A stretch of DNA of 64,000 nt from Agelas oroides (lineage: Eukaryota; Porifera; Demospongiae; Agelasida; Agelasidae): assembly GCA_949130485.1 (NCBI GenBank), contig OX422199.1, forward strand, positions 7,508,015 to 7,572,014, in the 5' to 3' direction. The first letter of the stretch is position 1; the number at the start of each line of letters is the position of its first letter. The notes beneath the pieces were generated by a model that was not told the origin of the DNA, did no database searches, and saw nothing but the letters and a program-made list of their open reading frames with translations. Shown here in pieces: positions 1 through 12,500 of this stretch. The translations under genes and the position numbers were made by a program.

Positions 1-326
1 TTGCCTGTTTAGATAGACCGGCCGTCTGTGGCTTCTCGGAGAGTAAGCAAGGATAGAGAAGGCTGACACACAGCCCATCTGCCTGCTGCTGATAGTAAGC
101 CACCAGGTCCAGTATTGTCTCAAATGTGACACGGCGGGTCACAAAGAAAGTTCCATTCTCAAGCCTTTTGATGCGATAGTGCCTGACTCTTTCCTTGTCA
201 CGGATCGAGAGGGAATAGTCCCCTGGTGTTGTCTCGCTGTCTCGGACAAGGTAGGAACCATACTGGTTGAAGAGCATCATGAGCTGTTTCTCAGCCTCCA
301 CACGTTTAATCTTGCCAAAGAACCAC
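1..326 (-). CDS. Src-family tyrosine kinase A, SH2 exon (partial)
   Basis: This exon encodes an SH2 domain, which binds phosphotyrosine peptides and holds Src-type kinases in the inactive fold. Translated on the minus strand it begins WFFGKIKRVEAEKQ, carries the phosphate-binding loop SYLVRDSE, and ends near [13 protein letters not shown], where the SH2-kinase linker of the neighbouring gene also lies. The kinase domain must lie beyond the left edge. The acceptor is a CAG at 327-329 and the exon starts in phase 2, as in the two neighbouring Src genes. It closely resembles the SH2 of gene B at 1059-2223, so the two are tandem duplicates. I see no SH3 exon between this exon and gene B (327-1058). 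It therefore either uses the SH3 exon at 2687-3018 by alternative splicing, lacks an SH3, or is a decayed copy. Confidence 0.9.
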
Positions 327-1058
327 CTGTGTGTGTGTGGTAAGGCATTGTATACATTTAGTTCTACAACATCTTCAACACAAGAACAATCAAGCACTAC
401 GTTTACACACACATTTACACGTGACATCAGATCCAGAAAGAGAAAGCCAACATAAGGAAGTAGTTACCCTGAAGTTCATATCAGTTGAGGAACACAATAT
501 GGAGCACCCTTATCATACAAAGTATATTGCAGAGTTACTTATCACTGGCTCACCCTATTTTCTGGGTGAAGGTAATGTATACAGTTACAGTTCCAATAAA
601 CGCCACCTTGTGCGCCACATTTGGCAATGAATACCTTTGGTAATGGCAATACCCACTCAAGTGCATTATTAGCATTCTGTGCCGCAGTTATGTGTCATAG
701 CTAGGATTATATGTCGGTCAATACAAGATACGGTAGCGGCGAACTTGAGCGCATGTACACACGGTAGACGTCGAGTCATGTATAGATATAATAAATGTAA
801 AATGCGGTACAATTTAACTCACTACAGATGTGCTAAAAATTTGGCAGCAAATAAATTATGGCAATGCCATGATTGCCCCAAGTGATAGGCTGAGCTAACC
901 TTCTGAGTTAAAAAACACTACCCACAGACAGACAGAAACAAGCAAAAACATGCGTAGTTTTTTTAGGTACAAAACACACTAATGTAGAAGCTTTTTTAGT
1001 TGAAGGCTTTTTGGAAGGATAAACACGGAGCTTGTGGATTGGAGTCAAAGTCAGGTAG
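327..1058. other. Non-coding spacer between Src A SH2 exon and Src B stop
   Basis: This 730 bp stretch is AT-rich with frequent stops on the minus strand. I looked for an SH3 exon (ALYDY-like motif, the WW pair, YIPSNYV) and for a myristoylation start (MG with cysteines) and found neither. It would be intron if Src A shares the upstream SH3 exon of Src B. Confidence 0.6.
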
Positions 1059-3018
1059 TTATTGTCTGAGTTGTTCTGGCTCTCGATAGCCACCGTCCTC
1101 AGTTACAAAGAACTCTTCTAGCTGCCACTGAAGTGTCTCGAATGTTGGTCGGTTTGCTGGCTCCTCACGCCAGCAGTCCAGCATGATATCATGCAACTGC
1201 TTAGGGGAGTTCGGAGGGCAGCCCATGCGGTATCCCGTCTGTATCTTCTCTAAGACTTCTGCATTGGTCATGCCGGGGTAGGGAAAGCGACCGTAGGTGA
1301 CGATCTCGTAAAGCACAACGCCAAACGACCATACGTCTGATTTGATGGTAAATCTGTTGTACATGGCAGCTTCAGGGGCTGTCCACTTGATGGGGAACTT
1401 GGCTCCTGTGTGGGCCTCGTAAATGTCTTCATCGATCACACGGGCCAGGCCAAAATCAGCTACCTTACAAACTAGGTGTTCACTGACCAAGATGTTTCTT
1501 GCTGCGAGATCTCGGTGGATGTAGTTTTGACACTCGAGGTAAGCCATGCCAGTTGCCACTTGTGCCGACATGTCAACTAGCTGTGGAAGCTTCAGCGACC
1601 GACCTTCCCCTCGAAGGTACTCCAAGAGACTACCATGCTTCATAAGCTCTGTCACAATGTAAATAGGTTCCTCGCGCGTGCAGACAGCATACAGTTGGAT
1701 CAGTTTCGGATGTCGGAGGCTCTTCATCAGTGCAGCTTCCTGCAGAAACTCAGATGGAGACATGGTTCCTGGTTTGAGTGTTTTCACAGCTACATAGGTG
1801 GAATTGTTCCACAATCCCTCCCAGACCTCACCAAACTGCCCTGCCCCCAGCTTCCGAATCAGTCGAATCTGTTGCCGGTCAATCTCCCATTCTTCATTTG
1901 CCTGTTTAGACAGACCGGCTGTCTGTGGCTTCTCAGTCAGGAGGCACGGGTATAGGAGCTGGCAACAGAGACCATCTGCTTGCTGTTGGTAGTAGACGAT
2001 AAGCTCTTGAATGTTGAGGAATGTGGCTCTTCTTGTGACAAAGAATCCACCATTGTCCATCCTTCTGATACGATAGTGCCGGACTCTCTCATTGTCACGA
2101 ATCGAGAGGGAGAAATCCCCTGGGGTTGTCTCGCTGTCTCTGACAAGGAAAGAGCCAAACTGGTTGAAGTTCATCATGAGCTGTTTCTCAGCATCAACAC
2201 GCTTGATTTTGCCCAAGAACCATCTGAGAGGAAGAAGAAGAGTGGACGCTATCAGCACTACGGCTGATGCAGTATTAGTAGAGGGGTGACCCAACACAGT
2301 GGTTGGGTGTTTAGTAACACTTGAGAGGGTATTGCCATCATTCACACCAAACGAAAGCACAAACCATTAGAATTTTGAAAGTAGCAGTTTTATGCAACCC
2401 TATACAATGCAGCCCTATTGGCCACTCAGAGTTGCCACCAGTGAGGGCTTCAAAGGGAGCCAGGATGTACAGTGGTCACTTTGTAGTTGTTGGGCTCGGT
2501 GACCTAATGCCCTCTAATCCTGTGTGTGTGTGTACACACACACAGCGAGTCCCGTTCCCACACTAATGTACACGGAAATAAGATAAAACGGTTGACTTAT
2601 GTTGCTCCCACCCTCTCTTGTTGACCCCATCCCTACCTCTCACTCCGCTTCCAAACTCTCCACACACAGTCTCGCTATAAACTCACTCTTCAGCGTCTAG
2701 GCTCTTCCACTCTGCGACATAGTTGCTGGGTATGTAGCCCTCCTTGCCCGTGTCTTTCGACTGAGCAAACCACCAGTCTCCCTCGTCGGTGCTAATGATG
2801 TACATGAGGTCGCCCTTCTTGAAACTCAGGTCGTCATCCGTCCGACTGTCGTAGTCGTACTTGCCCACGTATACGGGGTACTTGGGTGGGGGTGGGGGTG
2901 CTTTGTCTTGTGGCGGAGGGCTAGGTAGCGCCGTGTTTGCTGGAGGTCCTGCCAGGGCCGGCTGGTCAAGAGGCTTGTCCAGTTCCCCTCTCACACATAC
3001 TGGACAGTGGTTTCCCAT
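1059..3018 (-). CDS. Src-family tyrosine kinase B (SH3-SH2-kinase), complete
   Basis: Cytoplasmic tyrosine kinase of about 498 aa in two coding exons, 2687-3018 and 1059-2223; the join gives GAA-GAA-TGG (E-E-W). The start is ATG 3018, giving MGNHCPVC: Gly2 suits myristoylation and Cys5 and Cys8 could be palmitoylated. A proline-rich stretch (residues 48-60) precedes the SH3 ([13 protein letters not shown] ... YIPSNYV). Exon 2 holds the SH2 (FLVRDSE) and a full kinase domain: glycine loop GAGQFG, lysine in [17 protein letters not shown], activation-loop Tyr in EDIYEAH, APE, and a C-tail Tyr in DGGYREPE at the Csk-site position. All regulatory features of Src are therefore present. One exon for SH2 plus kinase suggests intron loss compared with the many-exon vertebrate genes. 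The family is certain; the one-to-one vertebrate orthologue (Src, Fyn, Yes) is not assignable. Confidence 0.95.
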
Positions 3019-4338
3019 GGTTGTTCTCCGGTTTTCAAATCTGGCGGCTGAAACTGTTCCCACGCACAAAGTCTAAAGCAGGTATATACCATAGGGAGAC
3101 GGTTCGTGGTCAACTTGCAGTGATTCCAGAACTCCCGCGCAATGTCTACGACACTCGAGACGACAGTCTGGCGTTGGCTTCGTTGCTCCGAGCAAACTTT
3201 GAACTGCCACTGGCACTGCACTGGCCTTCGCCTTCGATTCTCTGTAGAGCGCGCTTGTGATGACCAACCCAAGTTACCGTAATTTCAATTAATCGCATAC
3301 AATAGGAAAAATTTCCGCTGGCCCGTCTCCAGTTACGTCATGATACACAAATACAACTCACGTGATCACCTCCGCTTTGATATAATGGTGCCATGGCAAC
3401 ACATTTCTGTTTGGGGTAGTTAGCAAGGTCACGTGTTTACTAGTTCAGTGACATGGGAGGGAGGTTCAGGAACTGGCCTGTCATGAAGTAAATGGCCCCT
3501 AAAGTAGGTGGTCCGGCCCATTTACTCTGGAGCAATTGGTCCCCCAGGCAATATACTCCGGAGTAGCTGTTCCCCCAGGGATCACTTACTCCGCAGTAAT
3601 GGATCCCCGCTTGAAGTAAATGGTCCCCCACTCACACCCTGAGCTTATATTTGGTGTAAATGTTCCCTAAGGCTCAAGTAGAGTCTACACGTATTCACTA
3701 TCCATGTGAATAAGTGTAAAGGTGATGGATGTACAACTTTAATGCTAAACATATTCGACTCCTTTATGGTCCAATCATCAAAGCTATCTGGTTACGGTAA
3801 AGTTGAGGCATGAATGATGCAGCATCTGACACAATTTACACACAAATGTACTTTAGAACACTTTTTCTCCACTTGTTGGGACATTAGTTGGGACAAAAGC
3901 CATGTAGGATACACAGGACAGTGCACGATTGCAAGAAGAGGGGTAATTTACTTCAGAGGAGGACCATTTACTCCGAAGTGGCCTATCCCAGAGCCAGGTC
4001 GTTTTACTTTATGACAGACACAATGAAGGAACAAGTACACGACTCAAAAATTACAGTATAAAAATCTGTGAATGCATAATACAGGTGGACACACAGCGCT
4101 ACCATAGCTAGACACACACATCATGTACACAGAATGAGATTTCACAACACAGTTCTATATGACCACTGTTCATAAATACAGGTGTGCAAAAATAGTGTCG
4201 TATGTATACCTTATCGATTATAATAGATAGATGCTAGTACTGTATTGGAATAAAATTCTGCCCATTTGAATCAAAATTAACTGTTGGAGAGTGGATAACA
4301 CAGAGGATGATGTACACACAACTCAGAGAATGGCCCGA
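3019..4338. other. Spacer between Src B start and Src C stop
   Basis: It contains the presumed Src B promoter next to 3018 and a probable small inverted-repeat element at 3479-4016. I see no coding exon. Confidence 0.5.
3479..4016. mobile_element. Probable MITE-like element with GTAAATGGTCCCC motifs
   Basis: The ends are inverted: tgtcatgaagtaaa at 3479-3492 and tttactttatgaca at 4003-4016. The left half carries several degenerate copies of a motif made of an AT-rich core (ttactccg, gtaaatgg) followed by GGTCCCCC. The right end carries the complement (ggaccatttactccg). No transposase is encoded. I could not define a target-site duplication, so the exact borders are uncertain. Confidence 0.5.
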
Positions 4339-7300
4339 CTATAAAACATCGCCAGCATGATGATACTGTCCTGTATCCAGCACAAAAAAGTCTTCTAACC
4401 GCCACTGGAGGGCCTCAAAGGTCGGACGATCCATTGCGTTTTTCTTCCAGCAGTCCAGCATGATTTGGTAGAGGCTCTCAGGTGTGTTTGGGGGGCAGGG
4501 CATGCGGTACCCTCGTTCCAATTGCTGCAACACCTCTGCATTGGACATACCTGGATAGGGGATCCGTCCAAACGTCACCAGCTCTGTGAGCAGGATACCA
4601 AATGACCACACGTCTGATTTGATGCTGAATCTGTTGTACAGAGCGGCTTCAGGGGCTGTCCACTTGATGGGAAACTTGGCTCCATCATGAGCATTGTATT
4701 CATCATCTGCTATCAGCCGCGCCAGACCAAAGTCAGCAACCTTGCAAATATTGTTGTCCCCAACCAGGATATTTCTTGCTGCGAGGTCTCGATGTATGTA
4801 GTTATGTAGCTCCAAGTATGCCATGCCAGACGCTATCTGTGCCGCCATGTCAATCAGCTGAGGAAGCCTCAAGCTCCTTCCCTCCCCCTGTAGAGTGTCC
4901 AGCAGACTCCCTTTAGACATGAGCTCAGTGACAATCAGTAGGGGCTCCTCCTGCGTGCACACAGCATACAACTGCACCAGTTTTGGGTGGCGAAGCTTCT
5001 TCATAATGTGTGCCTCTTGGAGGAACGCCTGTGGCTGCATTGTGCCCGCTTTCAGCGTCTTGATGGCAACAGGAGTCGTGTTATTCCACAGTCCCTCAAA
5101 CACTTCTCCAAACTGCCCCGCCCCCAGCTTACGTACCATGGTGAGCGACTCACGGGGAATCTCCCACATATCTTTGACCTTGTGCGAGAGATCGATCTGG
5201 GGTTTTTCTAGCTGTGGACAGGCGTGGAGCAGGTTCACACACAGCCCATCACTGTCATGGGTGTAGTATTCAACCAGTTCTTTCAGTGTGTTGAACACAG
5301 CGCGTCGTGTGATGAAAAACCCACCCTCATCAAGGCGGCGAATGCGATAGTGCTTGACAGTGTCTCCATCCTGGATTGACAGGGAGTAGTCTCCTGGCTT
5401 GCTCTCACTTTCTCTCACAAGGAACGTCCCACGCTTCAGGTGTGCTCGCAGGAGTTTCTCTGCTTCAGCACGTTTTATGGGGCCAAAGAACCAGCTGTGT
5501 GTGTGAGAGTTTGTGGTATACAAAAATAGAAGGTTCAGTACCACATGTAGATGTACCCCTCTACATACCACAACCCCCCCACACACACACATGCACACAT
5601 TCAGCAAGGGGAGAGCATATGTCTAAGCGGGCAGCTAGGATGATCCAAATCTTTCACATCTTTTTCTCAATTAACTCCACAATGACTTGCTACAATTTTC
5701 ATAATGTCAACAGGCTAATGAAGGGGGTGGGCCCACAGGGTACAGTGGGTACTATGTGTGCTAGGCCCACTGGCTACATAATATCACCCACAGGGTACAA
5801 TGAGCATTGTATCCTGTAAGGTGGAGATTAAACCCAATGCAACAAGCAATAGACTCCACGCCAAGAGTGACCCCCTCCTTCCATTCAGTGTGGTCACAGA
5901 AGAGTGACCCTGACTACTGTTGTGGGCGTGTCCTTATAAGGCAATGTCTTTACATCTTGATTAGCGGCTGTCCATGCTATGAATCTGGTTTGTTACACAG
6001 GAAATGCCTAGCCTCACTCGTGAATATGATCACACTATCTTCTCACAGAGGAAGCCACAGTGTGGGGGAGGATGCAGAAGTAACAACACTTATGGAAAGT
6101 GGGGATTCACTTGACCAATGGGATACAGGTTACCATGGAAACAACACAACCCTGAATACCAACACCCTCTCCCTCTCACAACATCTCCCCATACACCATA
6201 AACTGTACTGCTGATAGGGAAGATTGGCAAGCAACATTACATGAATGTTAGTGGGCGTGGCCTACACAAACGGTCTGCACCAGACCCTCCACTGTACCCA
6301 CATTAGCAATAGTGATTAGGAGCAGAAGGATTACGGTCCGTGAGTGAGCACAGAACTGGTATCTTGCAAGTTCAGAACTTGTTGACGACAATCATCGTAA
6401 CTTTGGAGAGCGAATTTATGATTTCTCATCAGAGCACACCAATTTTCACTGTGACACAATGTCATGTCCACCCTCCTAAACAGCAAGCGCATCAACTCAT
6501 GACCTCTAAGAGCCCAGCAAGAGTGGGGTAGCATGTACAGGGGACCTAGCAAGAGTGGGGTAGCATGTACGGGGGACCTCTAAGAGCCCAGCAAGAGTGG
6601 GGTAGCATGTACGGGGGACCTCTAAGAGCCCAGCAAGAGTGGGGTAGCATGTACGGGGGACCTCAAAGAGCCCAGCAAGAGTGGGGTAGCATGTACAGGG
6701 GACCTCTAAGAGCCCAGCAAGAGTGGGGTAGCATGTACGGGGGACCTCTAAGAGCCCAGCAAGAGTGGGGTAGCATGTACGGTGGACCACTAAGAGCCCA
6801 GCAAGAGTGGGGTAGCATGTACAGGGGACCTCTAAGAGCCCAGCAAGAGTGGGGTAGCATGTACGGGGGACCTCTAAGAGCCCAGCAAGAGTGGGGTAGC
6901 ATGTACGGTGGACCACTAAGAGCCCAGCAAGAGTGGGGTAGCATGTACGGGGGACCTCTAAGAGCCCAGCAAGAGTGGGGTAGCATGTACGGGGGACCTC
7001 AAAGAGCCCAGCAAGAGTGGGGTAGCATGTACAGGGGACCTCTAAGAGCCCAGCAAGAGTGGGGTAGCATGTACGGGGGACCTCTAAGAGCCCAGCAAGA
7101 GTGGGGTAGCATGTACGGTGGACCACTAAGAGCCCAGCAAGAGTGGGGTAGCATGTACGGGGGACCAGTGACTTCCGAGGAGTATGGCAACAGCAAAAGG
7201 CATTTGTAGCAGTTCAAGAATGTGTTAGTGAAAGAGCAGGAGGCCAGACAAGGAAGGAAGGGAACATACCCGAGCAATGACACACCACATTCTGCACATT

Positions 7301-8754
7301 CCATTCCTAACACAAAACTGTTGAACAATTGCTTGTTAATCCTCAGCCTACAAGTGGAGTGGAAGTGCCCTACACAGTGAACACTTGTGAACTAAATATT
7401 CGTTTTCATACCCTCAAGCTCTGCTCACCACGGAGGTGAACTCCAATTCTGCTAGTGGGATGGTAAGTGTGGGTGGTTCCTAGATGGTAGCATTTACAAA
7501 CACAGGCCTTTCAGTACGCCTGCCAGTAGGAGGGTGAATAGGGGTCAGTACTCCCCACACGCACACCCCACACGCACACACAGACAGAGATAATGAGACA
7601 TGTGTCTCTCCCTCAACCTGAGCTTTCGACAGGTGTGCGCATTGTTGACAACCAATGGACCAGAAAACAAGCTTGCTTGGAATGCAATAACGGTTTATAC
7701 CGCCCTCCAGTACTGTCCCGAGAAAGAGACACAATTCTGAATCCAGTACTCAGAAATCCTGGCTAGACACTGTCCCAGAGCGAGACAGTACTGTGAGAGT
7801 GGCTGACAGTGGGAGAGTCTTGGTATACGAAACTTCATCCCTCGTTGCTCATTAAAAAAATTGATTTAATTTGTCTGGGTACCAGACTGGAACAGTGAAC
7901 AAAAGGACGACATAGCCAGCATTGAAGCATGCCCATACAGCAGTGAGTGTGTGTGGTGTGTAGTGTGTGTGGTGTGTAGTGTGTGTGTGTGGTGTGTGTA
8001 GTGTGTGAGTGTGTGTGTGTGTAGTGTGTGTGTGGTGTGTGTAGTGTGTATGTGGTGTGTGTAGTGTGTATGTGGTGTGTGTAGTGTGTGTGTGTAGTGT
8101 GTGTGTATACATGTTGCCCTGCATTTCACAAGTTCTCTCTCACATTCCTCAGACCACATCACATGCACATTCCTGACCCAAACACTTGTACCAGACAGAC
8201 AGGTCTGAGTGAACACAGCACATCATGTGAGGGAGGCTGCTGAAATAACATACCAACAAATACACTCTCAGAAGGTAAGATGATAGGGAACACCTGATAC
8301 ACCTCCACCCCAGCCTGGAAGCAGAGACACTTGAAACACAACCCTGCCTGCCAGGGGTTTCAGGCAGGTCAATGGCATCTTGTTTCCGCGTGTGTTTTCA
8401 CACAGAAGCTCAAGAACTATCAGCTACGTACGGCCAGCTGCTTGGCTCCGACAGACCATGGCCAGGGCAGCACACAGTCTCACAAGTCAGCCCACAAGCT
8501 CACAACAGTAAAACTGTGTACCTAGTGTAGCAACCACTGCCAGGAGAGGTCCGATGTGTTGTGACTGAAGTATTGACATGGTGCATGTGTACAACAGTCA
8601 TAACATATACTGCGTCCAGGGTCACACCACTTTGGAGTGGACGGACAAATAGAGAGGTGTGGCAGGCCCTGGTCACTTCATCATACTTACAAACGTGCTA
8701 CACACACACACACTCGCTCGCTCACTTACTCACTCACTCACTCACTCACTCACT

Positions 8755-8785
<31 letters not shown>

Positions 8786-9234
8786 ACACAGACACACACA
8801 GACACACACACACACACACACACACAGACACACACACCCCTTCCCCTGGTAACTCGCACTCACTCTTCCGCTTGAATGGTCTTGTGTTCAGCGACATAGT
8901 TGCTGGGAATGTACCCCTCCTTCATGGTGTCCAAACTGCGCGCCTGCCACCAGTCACCGTCTTGCTTGTCGATAATCTCCAGTCGCTCACCCTTCGCGAA
9001 CGAGAGGTCTTCGTTTGTACGCTGTTCGTAGTCGAACAAAGCTATGTAGATGGGTCCTTGGGGAACGTACTGCCTTTCAGGGAGATGAGGAGGTACGGGA
9101 CTGACAGCAGGGAAGGACTCGGGATGATGACCATTGTAAGGCTGAAAGCCCACTACTTGGCCTGGAAGGTATGCGCTGCCCGCGGCTGTTTTCTGAGGAT
9201 GACGAGGCTCCGGTTGACTCCCCACACACCCCAT
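4339..9234 (-). CDS. Src-family tyrosine kinase C (SH3-SH2-kinase), complete
   Basis: Second complete Src-type kinase, about 508 aa, exons 8864-9234 and 4339-5494. The start ATG 9234 gives MGCVGSQ: Gly2 plus Cys3 matches the myristoyl-palmitoyl signal seen in Fyn and Yes. After a roughly 60-residue unique region come the SH3 ([31 protein letters not shown]), the SH2 ([16 protein letters not shown]), and the kinase with [25 protein letters not shown], activation-loop Tyr in DDEYNAH, APE, and a C-terminal Tyr in DTGQYHHAG. It is more diverged from B than A is. The 3.4 kb intron (5495-8863) is long for this window and holds a 42-bp minisatellite and CA-type microsatellites. Both splice sites are GT-AG and the exon join restores the reading frame. 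Confidence 0.95.
6503..7166. repeat. 42-bp minisatellite in the Src C intron, about 16 copies
   Basis: The unit contains agcaagagtggggtagcatg followed by tac, an ac/gg-variable stretch, ggacctctaagagccc. Copies are nearly identical, differing at cagggg/cggggg/cggtgg and cctctaa/cctcaaa/ccactaa. One early copy is truncated. Because 42 is divisible by three, long open frames exist on both strands, but these sit inside a well-supported intron. Confidence 0.95.
7944..8110. repeat. GTGTG(T)AGTGTG microsatellite
   Basis: An imperfect GT-rich tract with interspersed TAGTGTG and GGTGTG blocks, within the Src C intron. Confidence 0.9.
8700..8838. repeat. CACT and CA microsatellite
   Basis: A run of ctca repeats passes into (CA)n with regular cagaca interruptions. 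It lies directly downstream of the Src C SH3 exon donor, inside the intron. Confidence 0.95.
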
Positions 9235-9594
9235 GGTTCCTATACAACTGCCCTCGTATAACTTCTTCGCTTTTCAACTAGTCAGTGGTTTATAGAAGCC
9301 GGCCAGCGGTTCACACCCTTGAACCAAAAAGCCCGGTGCCATCCCAGCTAACCGGTACGGTACGGTACAGGTACGTAAACTTATATCATGCATAATCATA
9401 GCACGTGACTTAATGGACGGCCGGCCGCGGCGCGCCCGCCCTAGGCCTTACACATAACGCGCGCCGCAGCCTTCCCGCGCTGCCAATATTCAACATGATC
9501 CAGCAGAATCGAGGCTCGAGCAGAATGAATCAATGATTCAGAGGACCCAGGTTGGCTGGCTGGTTCTCTGAAAAAATTCTAATGTGTTGCTGTT
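9235..9594 (-). promoter_or_regulatory. Src C upstream region (presumed promoter)
   Basis: The 360 bp between the Src C start and the stop codon of the next minus-strand gene. It contains a GC-rich block at about 9415-9482 rich in CGCG and CCGG and a short tandem tacgg repeat at about 9353-9368. No TATA box is evident. The assignment rests on position only. Confidence 0.35.
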
Positions 9595-12500
9595 CTAAGT
9601 TCTGTTTGCAGCCAGCACATTTCTGATGATAGGGTTCTGCTCCAGGGCAAGGTGTGCCTCCTCTGCAGTGTATGACCCAGTGGAGACAAGCAAAGCAGCT
9701 GGTACGACCTGCAGAGGAATGGTATAGGCTGAGGGAGGGGCTGGCTGAGGAGGAGGGGAAAGGAAGAGGGAGGAAAAGTGGAGAAATAAGGTACCTTAGC
9801 TTTGGCAGTGGCAACCTGGATGTGCTGAGTGAGGTCAGCGGTCACTGGGAGATGGGTGTGGTCAGGGTCATCATGGATAACTGAGAGGAGGCACTGGAGA
9901 GCTTTCTCGGGTGTCACTCCACTGAAATCCTAATTTGTGTATGTGGGAGTGTGTGTGTGTGTGGGAGTGTCTATGTTGATGGGCTCTGGCAACCTACCTG
10001 TACGATGCCAATAGCACGTCGGAAGAGCTTGCTGTTGCTGTACGGAATTGACAGTATTTTTTGTACTCGGTTATCACACTGTCCACTGGCCACCCAACGC
10101 ACCTGACCCTCAAATCCACCATCTTGTTGTTGAGCACCTTGCCACGAAGAACATGAGCACCTGTGCTTACTGCATTCAGTACCCACTTTACTGCAGCTTC
10201 CAAAAGTAAATTTGATTGGTCAGCACACCACCAATAGTAGGAGAGTGGTTGCCATGGTAATACCACTTGAACATGGCAGTCAAACAGTCTATGGTCAACC
10301 TGTATGTGTGTAAAGAGAGGCTGGCTATTTTAACATGGCAGCAAGAGATGTGTTTTTCCTTCTTCATGGCAAGTACAAGGTGATATCGTGAGGTAGTCTT
10401 ACCTGGACAGTGTGGTCCTGTGATGTCCCAACCAGGATACAGCACTTCCTGCTGCCAGCCAGCCTGTCACACAATTGTCGTACCTCCGAGAATAGAATGG
10501 CATAATCTGAGAGAAGGAGTAACAGAGTTGTTGCCTTATCAGCAATACCCTCGTTCCCAGGCTTCCCACCATTCAGGCAGGTGTCCACCAACGAATGTGA
10601 TATACCCTTGTGTTCTGCACTCTTTTCTGTTACAAATGCCCCAGCTTCTTCTATCTTGTAGATGGACACTACCAGAAAAAGCCCAAAATTCCTAATCCTC
10701 AGGAAGACACATGTTGGCTAGCTTTGTAGGCATGTGTGGGAGGAGAATGAAAATTGAAAAAAGTATGTACCTGTGGTCTTTATAACAAAGATGACACAGT
10801 CAAGGACGGTGAGGTGAGGGAGGGTGGTGGAGGCAAAGTCCTTCCAGCTCAGACAGTATTCCATCCCCTGGTTGGTAATCAAGACAGACATGGTGCTTCA
10901 CCACCAAGCTCTCTCTGCCTTACCTTATGTGAGATATCTCCCTCGAGGTTGCCTAGTGTGTCATAGCCACCTCTCACAAACCCACGAACATCGACAAATG
11001 CTAGAAGGAACAACAGTGGAGAGAGTGGTAGTGATGGTTGTGTAACTTGAGCTATCATTGTTTCTCCAACCAGCTCCAAAGGTTGGTGGACACTCAGATG
11101 CATCAAGGAGAGCCATCAGACCTAGTGACCCCACCCCCAAGTAGTACACATGTCCCCCTGCACAGAGACTAGGAGGTTGTAGGGAAAAGGGATAAGCAGT
11201 TTGGGTGGAGAATGATGTGGGAGAAGTGGATGGACATGAAGGGACATACCACTGTGCAGCTGTCTTCAGAATGGTTGCTATGGCAATGGACTCAAAGTAG
11301 GTGTGTCTGTATGTCAGTTCATAGCTCTGCAGCAGGCTGACTATGGGGCTGAGGAGATGGCATGCGTGTGTGGTGGGAGTAAAGGGGGAGGGGGAGGGGG
11401 GAGGGGGAGGAAGAAGAGCAATATTGCCAAGGGCATTCATACATGGTAGGATGTGGATCGATCCTAAACCTGACCTGGTGTTCTTTCGTGCCAGTCTGCA
11501 GTGGACTGCAGAGAAGATGGTGTCTAATATCATCTTGGTCGCAGTCCCACCCTTCATACGAGTGGAACCAGTGATGCCCTCAGGCTGTGTGTGTGTGTGT
11601 GTGTGTGAGGGGAGGGGGAAGGAGGGATGTGTGGGGACAGTCCTTACAGGAGACCAACTTCAGACTTACTCCAACCACTGGGTTGAGGATAAAACTGTTT
11701 TGCTTCTGCTCCCTCATCTGCTGGGCAACTGTGTGCAATAGTTCCATGCATTATGGGTGGATACTGCACAAGTTCCTGTATTGCTAGTGTAGAGTTTAAT
11801 TCTGTTAAAATTGTCAACAGATGATGACTGCACGTAGAGCCTATATTTACAGTACAGCTTTAGTACACTATTTTACTTGCAACCCATGCAATATAGGCAC
11901 AGTAGCTCCATGGAACAGTAATACTGGACACACCCACAAGAGCATACAATGCATCACCCACCATCAAAGAATGTCTTGTCCCAGTCATTAATGGGAGTTG
12001 ACCTACAGGACACCACGACAGAACTGTCACACCCTTCATGTACGTACTACCCCTCTCCCTCTGCCCTACACACTCACAGTGCTTCCTGGTTGAATCCCAG
12101 CAGCACTGGAATGTAGCGTTCCCTGTATTGTAGACAGTGGTCCAACTGGCCAGCCACAAATGGAGCCTAAAGAAGGAGGTGGAAGGAGAGGGAAGAAAAC
12201 CAGAACGAAAAAAAAAAAAAGGGAGTGGGAAAGGAGGGGCAAGCAGCAGAAGGGGAAAAGAAAAGTAGGAAGAATAGGAGAGGAGGAGAGGAGGAGAGGA
12301 GAGGAGGGGAGGGGAGGAGGGGAGGGAGGAGGGGAGAAGAGGGGAGGGGAGGAGGAGGGGAGTGTAAGTAACAATGACTAAGCTGATGTCTAGTATCCAG
12401 AGATAGAGTTGTCTCCTCACCACTCAAGATCACCAGTCCTCACCCACACACCGTTCATGTCACTCACTCACTCACCGAAAGTCCACAAGTGATTCCTACG

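Noticed and set aside
6503-7209. A 200-codon repetitive protein ([14 protein letters not shown] repeats)
   Set aside because: It is the 42-bp minisatellite, lies within a supported intron of Src C, and is open on the other strand as well.
10507-10669. Extra GCKR exon reading IYKIEEAGAFVTEKSAEHKG
   Set aside because: It is open and in frame with the next exon, but joining 10771 directly to 10506 restores the expected family spacing (VIFVIKTT to DYAILFSEV). I treat it as intron.
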